This document shows positions 31,483 to 39,187 of a stretch of DNA of 64,000 bases, one piece after another. The DNA comes from an uncultured Micrococcales bacterium. GTDB lineage: Bacteria; Actinomycetota; Actinomycetes; Actinomycetales; Microbacteriaceae. The stretch is taken from assembly GCA_903909605.1 (NCBI GenBank), contig CAIVWH010000001.1, positions 62,001 to 126,000 on the forward strand, in the 5' to 3' direction. Both the position numbers and the translations under genes were made by a program. The notes under the pieces are model-generated. The model ran no database searches and was not told the origin of the DNA. It worked only from the letters and a program-made list of their open reading frames with translations. Each line of letters opens with the position of its first letter. The stretch's first letter is position 1.

Positions 31483-34400
31483 ACAGAAAAGTATTTCGCT
31501 TCTGGGTGGTGCATCACAATCGCGTCGGTGGTCTGCTCCGGGTGCATTTGCAACTCTTCGCTCAGAGTGACGCCGATTCTCTGCGGCTCTAGCAGCTCAA
31601 CGATTTTGTGTCGGTCCTCCATGTTCGGGCATGCCGGGTAGCCAAAGCTGTAACGTGCCCCGCGGTAATCGAGTTTGAACAGACCATCCACGGTGGCCGG
31701 CTCTTCTGAAGCAAAACCCAACTCCTCACGGATGCGCGCGTGCCAGAACTCGGCCAACGCTTCGGTCAGCTGCACGCCGAGCCCATGAATTTCGATGTAT
31801 TCGCGGAACTCCCCCTTGGCATACAGTTCGTTTGCGAACTCGGTGAGCCTCTGCCCCATGGTGACCAACTGGAATGGCACCACATCGACCTCACCGGTTT
31901 CGCGATTTCGAATGAAGTCGCTCAAGCAGAGGTGACGATCGCGAGTCTGGCGCGGAAAGTCGAACCGCAGACGTTCGGTTCCGGCCACGCCGCCAGCTGA
32001 ATCCTCGTGATTGAGAATGATGGTTTCGTTGCCTTCACTAACAGCAGGAAAGTAGCCGTAGACAACGGCAGGCTCGAGGATGTTCTCGGTCGCGATGCGC
32101 TCAAGCCAATAGCGAAGCCGTGGGCGGCCCTCGGATTTGACCAACTCTTCGTAGGACTTGCCGTCTTCTCCCCTGCCGGGCTTGAGCCCCCACTGGCCAA
32201 GGAACAGCGCACGTTCATCCAGGAAACTAGCGAAATCGCGAAGCGCCACGCCCTTGACGATTCGGCTGCCCCAGAACGGAGGTTGCGGCAGAGTGTTGTC
32301 TGCGGCCACATCCGAGCGTTCTGGCACCAGGTCTGGTTCTGTTCGAACCAGCAGACTGTGCGGTGGGGTCAACCGCTTTTTTCGCTCGGGCAGCTCGACC
32401 GCTTCTCCGCGCTTGATGCGAACCAGCGCATCCATGAGGCGCAGACCCTCGAAGGCATCGCGCGCATAGCGAACCTCGCCCTCGAAGATTTCGGCGAGAT
32501 CTTGCTCAACAAAGGCGCGCGTCAAGGCCGCCCCACCGAGAATGACCGGCCAACGATTTGCCACACCTCTCAGGTTCATCTCCTCGAGGTTTTCGCGCAT
32601 CACCTGAGTGGACTTCACCAGCAAACCGCTCATGCCGATGACGTCGACGTTGTGCTCTTCAGCGGCTTTCAAGATGTCGTTGATTGACTGCTTGATGCCG
32701 ATGTTCACCGTGTCGTATCCGTTGTTGCTCAGGATGATGTCCACCAGGTTTTTGCCAATGTCGTGCACGTCGCCGCGAACCGTGGCGAGCAGAATCTTGC
32801 CCTTGCCAACCGCATCCGTTTTTTCGATGAACGGTTCAAGGAAGGCGACCGCGGTCTTCATGGTCTCTGCAGACTGAAGCACGAAAGGAAGCTGCATCTC
32901 GCCGCTGCCGAACAGTTCGCCAACTATTTGCATGCCCTTGAGTAGGTAATCGTTGATGATCTCGAGGGCGGTCCACTTCTGAAGTGCCTCGGTCAGGTCT
33001 GCTTCGATGCCCTTTTTCTCACCATCGATGATTCGACGCTGCAGTCGCTCGTCGATTGGCAGCGCGGCAAGCTCGGCGGCGCGGTTTTGCTTGGCACTGG
33101 TTGAATCGACTCCTGCGAAGACATCCAGGTATTTCGACAGCGGATCAAAGCTGACGTTGCCCTCGGCGTCATACTCGCGACGGTCGTAAATCAGGTCGAG
33201 TGCCGCCGACTTTTGGTGCTCGGGAATCTGGTTGAGCGGCATGATTCTCGCGGCGTGCACGATTGCCGAGGTCAAGCCTGCCTCTAGGCACTCGTGTAGG
33301 AAAACGGAGTTGAGCACGTGGCGGGCAGCCGGCGAAAGACCGAACGAGATGTTCGAGATTCCGAGGGTGGTCTGCACTCCGGGGTATTTGGCGTTGATGC
33401 GACGGATGGCTTCGATGGTCTCGATTCCGTCCCGGCGGGTCTCATCCTGGCCGGTGGCAATCGGGAAGGTCAGTGCATCGACCGTGATGTCGACCAGCTT
33501 CATTCCCCATTTGCCAGTGAGGTCATCGATGAGCCGACTCGCGATCTCGACTTTGGTCTCGGCTGTGCGGGCCTGGCCCTGTTCGTCGATGGTCAGGGCG
33601 ACAACGGCTGCGCCGTGTTCCTTCACCAGCGGCATTATTCGAGCAAAGCGCGACGTAGGGCCATCGCCGTCTTCGAAATTGACCGAGTTGATCATGGCTC
33701 GCCCGCCCAGACACTCCAGCCCTGCCTCAAGCACCGCGGGTTCAGTCGAATCCAGCACTAACGGCAGCGTGGTGGCAGTTGCCAGTCGCGAAACTAACTC
33801 CCTGGCATCTGCAACGCCGTCGCGGCCGACATAGTCGACGCAGACATCGAGGGCGTGGGCACCTTCACGAGTCTGTGATTTGGCGATCTCGATGCACTCA
33901 TCCCAGTTGCCTGAGAGCATTGCGTCTTTGAAAGCCTTCGAGCCATTTGCATTGGTGCGCTCGCCAATCGACAGGTAGGTCATCGTCTGGTCGAAAGGTT
34001 GGAACTGGTACAGCGAGGCAAGCCCTGCCTCAATCTGCTTTGCCGGATGCTGCGGCTGCAGCTGGGCAACCATGGCCGCGAGCTGTTCGATGTGCGCCGG
34101 CGTGGTGCCGCAGCATCCGCCAACCAGACCGACGCCATACTCACGAATGAACGCGGCGTGGGCGCTGCCCAACTCATTTGGGGTCAGCGGGTAGTGCGCG
34201 CCGTGCGGGCCGAGAATTGGCAGGCCGGCATTTGGCAGACACAGAATTGGCAACGAGCTGTGGCGCGACAGGTAGCGCAGGTGCTCACTCATCTCGGCAG
34301 GCCCAGTGGCGCAGTTCAGGCCAATTGAATCGACTCCGAGCGCAGAAATAGCAGTTACCGCTGCCCCGATTTCGCTGCCAAGCAGCATGGTTCCGGTGGT

Positions 34401-34988
34401 TTCAATAGTGACCGAAACCAGGATGGCCAGTTCGATTCCGAGCGCCTTCATCGCGCGCTTTGAGCCGACAATCGCGGCCTTGGCTTGAAGCAAATCTTGA
34501 ACCGTCTCGATCATGATGGCATCTGCCCCACCGTCGATTAGGCCCTTTGCGGCAAGCTCGTAGTGATCACGAAGCACGCTGTATTTTTCGTGGCCAAGGG
34601 TTGGCAGTTTGGTGCCAGGACCGAGTGAGCCGAGCACCCAGCGCTGTTTATCGTGCGAAAAGTCGTCGGCGACTTGGCGGGCAATTTCGGCACCGGCTCT
34701 TGCCAGTTCATAGACGCGCTCGACGATTGAGTACTCGGCAAGGTTGGCAAAGTTGGCACCGAATGTGTTGGTTTCAATGGCATCTGCCCCCGACTGAAGG
34801 TACTGCTTGTGAATACTCGCAATCAGTTCCGGTCGAGTCGCGTTAAGAATTTCGTTGCAACCCTCGTGACCCTGGAAGTCATCGAGTGTTGGCGCGGCCT
34901 CTTGAATCATGGTGCCCATGGCCCCATCGGCAATCACAACGCGTGACGAAATTGCATCGAGCAGTGCCTGCGAGCGTGGGGTCTTCAT
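31479..34988 (-). CDS. metH: Cobalamin-dependent methionine synthase
   Basis: Transfers a methyl group from 5-methyl-THF through cobalamin to homocysteine. 1169 residues with all four modules: homocysteine domain (about 1-320, zinc ligands in GLNCATGP and GGCCGTTPAH), pterin domain (about 345-610), B12 cap and binding domain (about 630-880, GDVHDIGKN with the cobalt-ligand His) and the AdoMet activation domain (to the end, RPRLRYWLERI and YRGARYSFGYPACP). The ATG at 34988 has a TAAACT -10 box 7 nt upstream; the GTG at 35012 lacks support. Divergent from metF, which supplies its substrate. No cobalamin riboswitch fits the 42-bp gap. Confidence 0.97.
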   Translation of the reverse strand: MKTPRSQALLDAISSRVVIADGAMGTMIQEAAPTLDDFQGHEGCNEILNATRPELIASIHKQYLQSGADAIETNTFGANFANLAEYSIVERVYELARAGAEIARQVADDFSHDKQRWVLGSLGPGTKLPTLGHEKYSVLRDHYELAAKGLIDGGADAIMIETVQDLLQAKAAIVGSKRAMKALGIELAILVSVTIETTGTMLLGSEIGAAVTAISALGVDSIGLNCATGPAEMSEHLRYLSRHSSLPILCLPNAGLPILGPHGAHYPLTPNELGSAHAAFIREYGVGLVGGCCGTTPAHIEQLAAMVAQLQPQHPAKQIEAGLASLYQFQPFDQTMTYLSIGERTNANGSKAFKDAMLSGNWDECIEIAKSQTREGAHALDVCVDYVGRDGVADARELVSRLATATTLPLVLDSTEPAVLEAGLECLGGRAMINSVNFEDGDGPTSRFARIMPLVKEHGAAVVALTIDEQGQARTAETKVEIASRLIDDLTGKWGMKLVDITVDALTFPIATGQDETRRDGIETIEAIRRINAKYPGVQTTLGISNISFGLSPAARHVLNSVFLHECLEAGLTSAIVHAARIMPLNQIPEHQKSAALDLIYDRREYDAEGNVSFDPLSKYLDVFAGVDSTSAKQNRAAELAALPIDERLQRRIIDGEKKGIEADLTEALQKWTALEIINDYLLKGMQIVGELFGSGEMQLPFVLQSAETMKTAVAFLEPFIEKTDAVGKGKILLATVRGDVHDIGKNLVDIILSNNGYDTVNIGIKQSINDILKAAEEHNVDVIGMSGLLVKSTQVMRENLEEMNLRGVANRWPVILGGAALTRAFVEQDLAEIFEGEVRYARDAFEGLRLMDALVRIKRGEAVELPERKKRLTPPHSLLVRTEPDLVPERSDVAADNTLPQPPFWGSRIVKGVALRDFASFLDERALFLGQWGLKPGRGEDGKSYEELVKSEGRPRLRYWLERIATENILEPAVVYGYFPAVSEGNETIILNHEDSAGGVAGTERLRFDFPRQTRDRHLCLSDFIRNRETGEVDVVPFQLVTMGQRLTEFANELYAKGEFREYIEIHGLGVQLTEALAEFWHARIREELGFASEEPATVDGLFKLDYRGARYSFGYPACPNMEDRHKIVELLEPQRIGVTLSEELQMHPEQTTDAIVMHHPEAKYFSV

Positions 34989-34995
34989 CGTGCCA

Positions 34996-35001
34996 AGTTT
35001 A
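34996..35001 (-). promoter_or_regulatory. -10 box of leaderless metH, at the -35 position of metF
   Basis: TAAACT on the minus strand, 7 nt before the metH ATG at 34988. It is the mirror image of the metF -10 box, with exactly 17 bp between the two. Confidence 0.5.
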
Positions 35002-35018
35002 CCTTTCGACACTTCGGT

Positions 35019-35024
35019 TAAACT
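35019..35024 (+). promoter_or_regulatory. -10 box of leaderless metF, at the -35 position of metH
   Basis: TAAACT, 6 nt (TGATAG) before the metF ATG at 35031. No Shine-Dalgarno sequence is present. Confidence 0.55.
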
Positions 35025-35030
35025 TGATAG

Positions 35031-35951
35031 ATGAGCGAACAGTCGAACCAGAGCCAGTCATTTGCTGGCCATGAGGCCAGTTCGCCGATGCCGGGTGTTG
35101 TCTCGCTGTTGAATCAGCACAGGCAAATGGGAAAACCGACGATTTCTTACGAATTCTTTCCTCCGAAGGACGCCGAAGGTGATGCTGCACTTTGGCGCAG
35201 TTTCGACAAACTGCTCGAGTCGAATCCAGACTTCGTCTCAGTCACCTATGGAGCAGGTGGTTCGAACCGCGACACTTCGCTGGCGGTGGTCGACCGCATG
35301 GCCAAACTGGTGCCAACCATTGGCCATCTCACCTGCGTCGGAGCCACTCGCCGCACCACAACCGAGATCATTCGCCACTTCGAAGCCGCTGGAGTTTCGT
35401 CACTGCTGGCCCTCAGAGGCGATCCGCCCAAGGATGCCGCCCCGGTCAACTCTGAACTGTCACGCGCAATTGATCTGGTTGAGCTCATCCGTGAAGTTTC
35501 AAACTTGGATGTCGGTGTGGCGGCGTTTCCCGAGGTGCACCCCGAGTCGCCGAGCCTCGTCCACGATGTGCACGTGCTGAAGCTGAAACAGGATGCCGGC
35601 GCCAGCTTTGCGATGACGCAACTGTTCTTCACGGTCGAGGCCTATGTGAACCTGGTTACGGCTGCCCGCGCGGCCGGGGTAACCATTCCAATCGTGCCAG
35701 GGGTAATGCCAATCTCAAACGCGGCAAAGGTTCTTCGCATGGCCGAGATGTCTGGTGCCGCAGTGCCGGCGGGTCTGCAGCGAGACCTGCAAAACGCGGA
35801 TGAGGTGCAGGCTCGAGTCATTGGAATGGACTATTCGATAAGACTCGGCGCCGACCTACTCGAGGCAGGCGCGCCCGGATTGCATATCTTTACGTTGAAT
35901 TTCGCCAAGGCTGCGCTCGAAGTTGCTCGCGGTGTCGGTGGCCTCGGCTAG
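35031..35951 (+). CDS. metF: 5,10-Methylenetetrahydrofolate reductase
   Basis: Flavoenzyme that makes 5-methyl-THF for MetH. 306 residues, TIM barrel. Landmarks: ISYEFFPPKDAEGDAALW (about 36-53, with the catalytic Glu of EFFPP), VTYGAGGSNRDTS, LTCVGATRRTTTEI, LLALRGDPP, AAFPEVHPESP and TQLFFTVEAYV. The ORF starts at ATG 35031 without a ribosome site. Its TAG stop overlaps a predicted -10 box for the exonuclease gene. Back-to-back with metH, so the methyl cycle is controlled from a single 42-bp region. Confidence 0.96.
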   Translation: MSEQSNQSQSFAGHEASSPMPGVVSLLNQHRQMGKPTISYEFFPPKDAEGDAALWRSFDKLLESNPDFVSVTYGAGGSNRDTSLAVVDRMAKLVPTIGHLTCVGATRRTTTEIIRHFEAAGVSSLLALRGDPPKDAAPVNSELSRAIDLVELIREVSNLDVGVAAFPEVHPESPSLVHDVHVLKLKQDAGASFAMTQLFFTVEAYVNLVTAARAAGVTIPIVPGVMPISNAAKVLRMAEMSGAAVPAGLQRDLQNADEVQARVIGMDYSIRLGADLLEAGAPGLHIFTLNFAKAALEVARGVGGLG

Positions 35952-35954
35952 CCT
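35949..35954 (+). promoter_or_regulatory. -10 box made from the metF stop codon, leaderless exonuclease
   Basis: TAGCCT starts at the TAG stop of metF and lies 6 nt before the GTG start at 35961. No Shine-Dalgarno sequence. Confidence 0.4.
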
Positions 35955-35960
35955 GTTGCT

Positions 35961-36704
35961 GTGAGCGATCAACTATTTAGCCAGCTGCCAGCATTTGGCA
36001 AGCGAATTGCCGTTTTCGACACCGAGACTACCGGCCTCGATTTAAAAACGGCCCGCATCGTCACCGCCACCGTTGTCGAGCTTGACGAGTCCGGCAGCGT
36101 CGTGGTTGATCGCGAAGAATGGCTTGCAGACCCCGGCATTGAAATACCGGATGTCGCCGCAAACGTTCACGGCATCACCACCGCAATCGCTCGCGAGAAG
36201 GGGCGTGACTATCGCGAAGTGGTGGCCGAAATTCTCGAGGTTCTTCGCGATTGCTTCGCTCGCGGAATCCCGGTGGTCGCCTACAACGCGCCCTATGACT
36301 TCACCATTCTTTATCACCAGGCCATCGAACTTGGCCTCGAGCCAATTGCCGACCCAATGCCTGTAATCGACCCGCTCGTGATCGACAAACAACTCGATAA
36401 GTTCCGCAAGGGCCAACGTCGCCTTGAGGTCACCGCCGACTTCTATCAGGTCAGGCTTGAAGACGCCCACAACTCAAAGGCCGATGCAATTGCGGCTGGT
36501 CGAGTAGGTCAAGCGGTGCTCGCAAAGTTCGCCGCCAAACTGCCAGACAACATTGTCGATCTTCACAACGCCCAGGCCATCTGGGCAGACGAACAAGAGA
36601 AGTCTTTTACCGAATACCTTGTCAAAATTGGCAAGAATGCCAAGCCAAGTTTTGGTTGGCCGCTCAAGTTAGGCGGCGAGCAAATGGTGCGCGACCAGCT
36701 ATAG
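35961..36704 (+). CDS. DEDDh 3'-5' exonuclease (DNA polymerase III epsilon-like)
   Basis: 247 residues, a DnaQ/Exo domain protein. ExoI motif FDTETTGLD (Asp20, Glu22), NVHGITTAIAREKG, ExoII VAYNAPYDFTIL (third Asp) and ExoIII DAHNSKADAIAAG (His and last Asp). The C-terminal 50 residues are family-specific. It lacks a polymerase or helicase domain, so it may proofread or take part in RNA or DNA trimming. GTG start at 35961, 9 nt after the metF stop, possibly from its own leaderless mRNA. A strong bidirectional terminator follows. Confidence 0.9.
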   Translation: MSDQLFSQLPAFGKRIAVFDTETTGLDLKTARIVTATVVELDESGSVVVDREEWLADPGIEIPDVAANVHGITTAIAREKGRDYREVVAEILEVLRDCFARGIPVVAYNAPYDFTILYHQAIELGLEPIADPMPVIDPLVIDKQLDKFRKGQRRLEVTADFYQVRLEDAHNSKADAIAAGRVGQAVLAKFAAKLPDNIVDLHNAQAIWADEQEKSFTEYLVKIGKNAKPSFGWPLKLGGEQMVRDQL

Positions 36705-36718
36705 CAGCCAAGTTAAAC

Positions 36719-36750
36719 AAAAATCCCCCGAATTGCTTCGGGGGATTTTT
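36719..36750. terminator. Bidirectional terminator between exonuclease and rpmE2
   Basis: AAAAATCCCCCGAA, loop TTGC, TTCGGGGGATTTTT: a perfect 14-bp stem with A- and T-runs on both sides, serving both convergent genes. Confidence 0.93.
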
Positions 36751-36760
36751 CGTGAATTCT

Positions 36761-37009
36761 TTACGAGAAGTTCTTGTAGCGCTGGTTGAAGCGCTCGACG
36801 CGGCCCGCGGCATCCATGATGCGCTGCTTACCGGTGTAGAACGGGTGCGACTCCGACGAGATTTCAACGTCGAAAACTGGGTAGGTGTTGCCGTCTTCCC
36901 ACTCGATGGTCTTGCTGCTCGACACGGTTGAACGGGTCAGGAATGCAACACCCGATGCTAGGTCGCGGAATACGACTGCCTCGTACTTTGGGTGAATGTC
37001 AGCCTTCAT
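36761..37009 (-). CDS. rpmE2: 50S ribosomal protein L31 type B
   Basis: 82 residues. [20 protein letters not shown] and [25 protein letters not shown] are the standard L31 ends. The CxxC zinc pairs of the type A form are missing, which makes it the zinc-free B form, often used under zinc shortage. The ATG at 37009 has AAGGAAG 7 nt upstream. Monocistronic, with a terminator 11 nt after the stop. The leader holds two hairpins (37041-37072) after an extended -10 box. No Zur box was recognised. Confidence 0.97.
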   Translation of the reverse strand: MKADIHPKYEAVVFRDLASGVAFLTRSTVSSSKTIEWEDGNTYPVFDVEISSESHPFYTGKQRIMDAAGRVERFNQRYKNFS

Positions 37010-37040
37010 GCGAAACTTCCTTGAATTTCAAAGTGTTTGT

Positions 37041-37072
37041 CTGGCTGGGCCAGAGTCGGTGCGAACCGCACC
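37041..37072 (-). promoter_or_regulatory. Two tandem hairpins in the rpmE2 leader
   Basis: On the minus strand: GGTGCG-GTT-CGCACC (37072-37058), then CTGGC-CCA-GCCAG (37053-37041), both perfect. They occupy the 5' half of the predicted leader, about 30 nt before the ATG. Confidence 0.5.
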
Positions 37073-37080
37073 AAGGGTCA

Positions 37081-37089
37081 AGCATAACA
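37081..37089 (-). promoter_or_regulatory. Extended -10 promoter of rpmE2
   Basis: TGT-TATGCT on the minus strand fits the TGnTANNNT extended -10 form. The start of transcription would fall near 37074 and give a leader of about 65 nt. Confidence 0.4.
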
Positions 37090-37155
37090 AAACGAATGCC
37101 TCGAAGCCAGCCTTTCCAGGCAAACTCGGCCCGAAGCCCTCAGCCTCAGGCGTGC

Positions 37156-37941
37156 CTAGCCGCGGAATCGCGCCTGAAACCGCCCGCCCTCTTGGCTTAC
37201 GGTTAGGCCGAGCCCAAAGGCTTCGCTGAGCACCTCAGTGGTCAGCAGCCGATTGATTTCACCGGCTGCGAAGGTCTTGCCACCCTGTAGTATCAGCGCG
37301 TGGGTGAATCCGGCCGGAATCTCCTCGAGGTGATGGGTGACCATGATCATGGCCGGAGCCGCAGGCTCAGAGGCGTAAGCCCCGATGATCGACACGGTTT
37401 GTTCGCGTGCAGCCAGGTCGAGGCTGGCAACCGGCTCATCTAGCAGCAAGAGCTCAGGATCTGGCATGACGGCCCTGGCGATTTGAGTGCGCTTTCGTTC
37501 GCCATCGCTGAGAGTGCCAAATGCTCGTTCACCGAAGTTGGCGAGGCCCCACTCGTTCAGCACTCGAAGCGCCCGACGCTCATCAATAGCGTCGTATTGC
37601 TCGTTCCAGCGACCGGTGATGCCGTACGAGGCGGTCATCACCGCATTCAGCACGGTTTCAGAGTTCGGGATGTGGCTGGCAAGAGCGCTCGAAGCGAATC
37701 CGATTCGGGTGCGAAGGTCGAAGACGTTTACTTCGCCCAGGTTCTCCCCTAGAACCGATGCGCGCCCGCTGGTGGGTTGTAATTGCGCCGCGGCGATTCG
37801 AAGGAGGGATGTCTTGCCCGCACCGTTTGGCCCGATGATCACCCAGCGCTGGTCGGATTCGACCTGCCAGTCGATGTTCTCAAGGATGGGTTGCCCGTCG
37901 CGGCCAAGTGAAACGTTGTTGAAATCAAGAACCCGAGACAT
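37156..37941 (-). CDS. ABC transporter ATP-binding protein
   Basis: 261 residues, a single nucleotide-binding domain: Walker A GPNGAGKTS (about 37-45), Q-loop, signature LSDGERKR (variant of LSGGQ, about 143), Walker B LLLLDEPVASLD and switch His MVTHHLEE. The motif set resembles iron-complex and ModF-like ATPases. No permease or binding protein lies nearby, so its transport partner, if any, is elsewhere. ATG 37941 has TAGGCT 6 nt upstream and no ribosome site; that box starts with the glgA stop codon. Family sure, cargo unknown. Confidence 0.9.
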   Translation of the reverse strand: MSRVLDFNNVSLGRDGQPILENIDWQVESDQRWVIIGPNGAGKTSLLRIAAAQLQPTSGRASVLGENLGEVNVFDLRTRIGFASSALASHIPNSETVLNAVMTASYGITGRWNEQYDAIDERRALRVLNEWGLANFGERAFGTLSDGERKRTQIARAVMPDPELLLLDEPVASLDLAAREQTVSIIGAYASEPAAPAMIMVTHHLEEIPAGFTHALILQGGKTFAAGEINRLLTTEVLSEAFGLGLTVSQEGGRFQARFRG

Positions 37942-37947
37942 GGCTAA

Positions 37948-37953
37948 AGCCTA
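37948..37953 (-). promoter_or_regulatory. -10 box made from the glgA stop codon, leaderless ABC gene
   Basis: TAGGCT on the minus strand, starting at the TAG stop of glgA, 6 nt (TTAGCC) before the ATG at 37941. The arrangement is the same as metF/exonuclease. Confidence 0.45.
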
Positions 37954-39141
37954 AACGAACTTTGCGATGGCCTCGCGATACACGCCAAGTGTTTGCTCGG
38001 CAATTGACTCCCAAGAGAAGTGTTGCTCTGCACGCCTGCGACCGGCAGCACCGAACTCGGCAAGTTTTGGATTCTCGAGCATCTCGTTTAGGGCGCCTGC
38101 AAAGTCGGCCACGAATTTTGCCTCGTCAAGAGGTCGGCCACTGCCATCTCCGACTTGTTCGATTGGAACCAGAAGACCCGTCTCGCCGTGGGCAACAACC
38201 TCGGGGATTCCGCCGGTGGCGGTTGCGACCACAGGGATGGAACAGGCCATGGCCTCGAGATTCACAATGCCGAGTGGTTCGTAAATGCTTGGGCAAGCAA
38301 AAACCGTTGAGGCAGACAGTACCGAAATCAGCTCGGTGCGCGACAAATGCTTCTCGACCCAGATGACGTTGCCTCGAAGATCCTGCAGTTCTTTGACCAG
38401 CGCGGTGACTTCTGCCTGGATCTGTGGCGTGTCAGGGGCGCCAGCACAGAGCACGAGTTGAACATCCTTTGGAAGTTGCTTGGCCGCCTTCAGTAGATAT
38501 GGCAGACCCTTCTGCTGAGTGATGCGCCCGACGAAAACTACGCTGCGTGCATCCGGGTTTATGCCAAGCGAACGAACCAGCTCAGGGTTGCTTGCCGATT
38601 GGAATGCCGAAAGGTCGATGCCGTTGTGCACCACTGACACTTTGGCCGGGTCAATCTGCGGATAGGCGCGAAGGATGTCGTTGCGCATGCCGGCGCTGAC
38701 CGCGATGATTCCGGTTGCGTCTTCGTATGCGGTTCGTTCAATCCAGGATGAGAGTCGGTACCCGCCGCCGAGCTGCTGCTCTTTCCATGGGCGAAGCGGC
38801 TCAAGGCTGTGCGCGGTGATCAGATGCGGGATGCCGTGCAACTTACCTGCTACCTGTCCGGCGAAGTTGGCGTACCAGGTGTGCGAGTGGACGAGGTCGC
38901 TGCCGGCGATGTCCTCGACCATGTTTAGGTCTGTGGCGAGGGTTTGCACGGCAGGGTTTGCAGTGTCGAAACCGGCATCGTGACGGTATGAGAATGTATC
39001 GGTTTCATCACGAACCTCGCCAAAGCAGCGAACCTTCACATCAATCTGTGAACGCAGAACCCGCACCAACTCGGCGACATGCACGCCGGCACCGCCGTAA
39101 ATGAAGGGTGGGTACTCCTTCGTGATCAGGTCGATTCGCAT
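37951..39141 (-). CDS. glgA: Glycogen synthase, actinobacterial GT4 type
   Basis: Extends glycogen, or makes maltose 1-phosphate as in mycobacterial GlgM, from ADP-glucose. 396 residues, a GT4 enzyme of the Corynebacterium type: IDLITKEYPPFIYGGAGVHVAEL at the N-terminus, VHSHTWYANFAGQ, VVHNGIDLSAF, VFVGRITQQKGLPYLLKA and YEPLGIVNLEAMACSIPVVATATGGIPEVV (E-x7-E). Divergent from glgC, with 46 bp between starts, both probably leaderless. No branching enzyme is in the window. Which of the two products it makes cannot be told from sequence alone. Confidence 0.92.
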   Translation of the reverse strand: MRIDLITKEYPPFIYGGAGVHVAELVRVLRSQIDVKVRCFGEVRDETDTFSYRHDAGFDTANPAVQTLATDLNMVEDIAGSDLVHSHTWYANFAGQVAGKLHGIPHLITAHSLEPLRPWKEQQLGGGYRLSSWIERTAYEDATGIIAVSAGMRNDILRAYPQIDPAKVSVVHNGIDLSAFQSASNPELVRSLGINPDARSVVFVGRITQQKGLPYLLKAAKQLPKDVQLVLCAGAPDTPQIQAEVTALVKELQDLRGNVIWVEKHLSRTELISVLSASTVFACPSIYEPLGIVNLEAMACSIPVVATATGGIPEVVAHGETGLLVPIEQVGDGSGRPLDEAKFVADFAGALNEMLENPKLAEFGAAGRRRAEQHFSWESIAEQTLGVYREAIAKFV

Positions 39142-39147
39142 GACGTA

Positions 39148-39153
39148 ATGCTA
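39148..39153 (-). promoter_or_regulatory. -10 box of leaderless glgA
   Basis: TAGCAT on the minus strand, 6 nt (TACGTC) before the ATG at 39141, with no Shine-Dalgarno sequence. Confidence 0.5.
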
Positions 39154-39175
39154 CCCACCTGTTCGCTTTGGGGAA

Positions 39176-39181
39176 TAACAT
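39176..39181 (+). promoter_or_regulatory. -10 box of leaderless glgC
   Basis: TAACAT, 6 nt (TCCTTT) before the ATG at 39188, with no Shine-Dalgarno sequence. It sits inside the short inverted repeat GGAAT-AAC-ATTCC (39172-39184). Confidence 0.5.
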
Positions 39182-39187
39182 TCCTTT

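Noticed and set aside
32007-32687. A 226-codon open frame on the plus strand inside metH
   Set aside because: Antisense of metH, with no ribosome site or recognisable domain.
39172-39184. GGAAT-AAC-ATTCC as a SigR promoter or operator of glgC
   Set aside because: No GTT at the required 18-nt spacing, and a 5-bp repeat around the -10 box is weak evidence for an operator.
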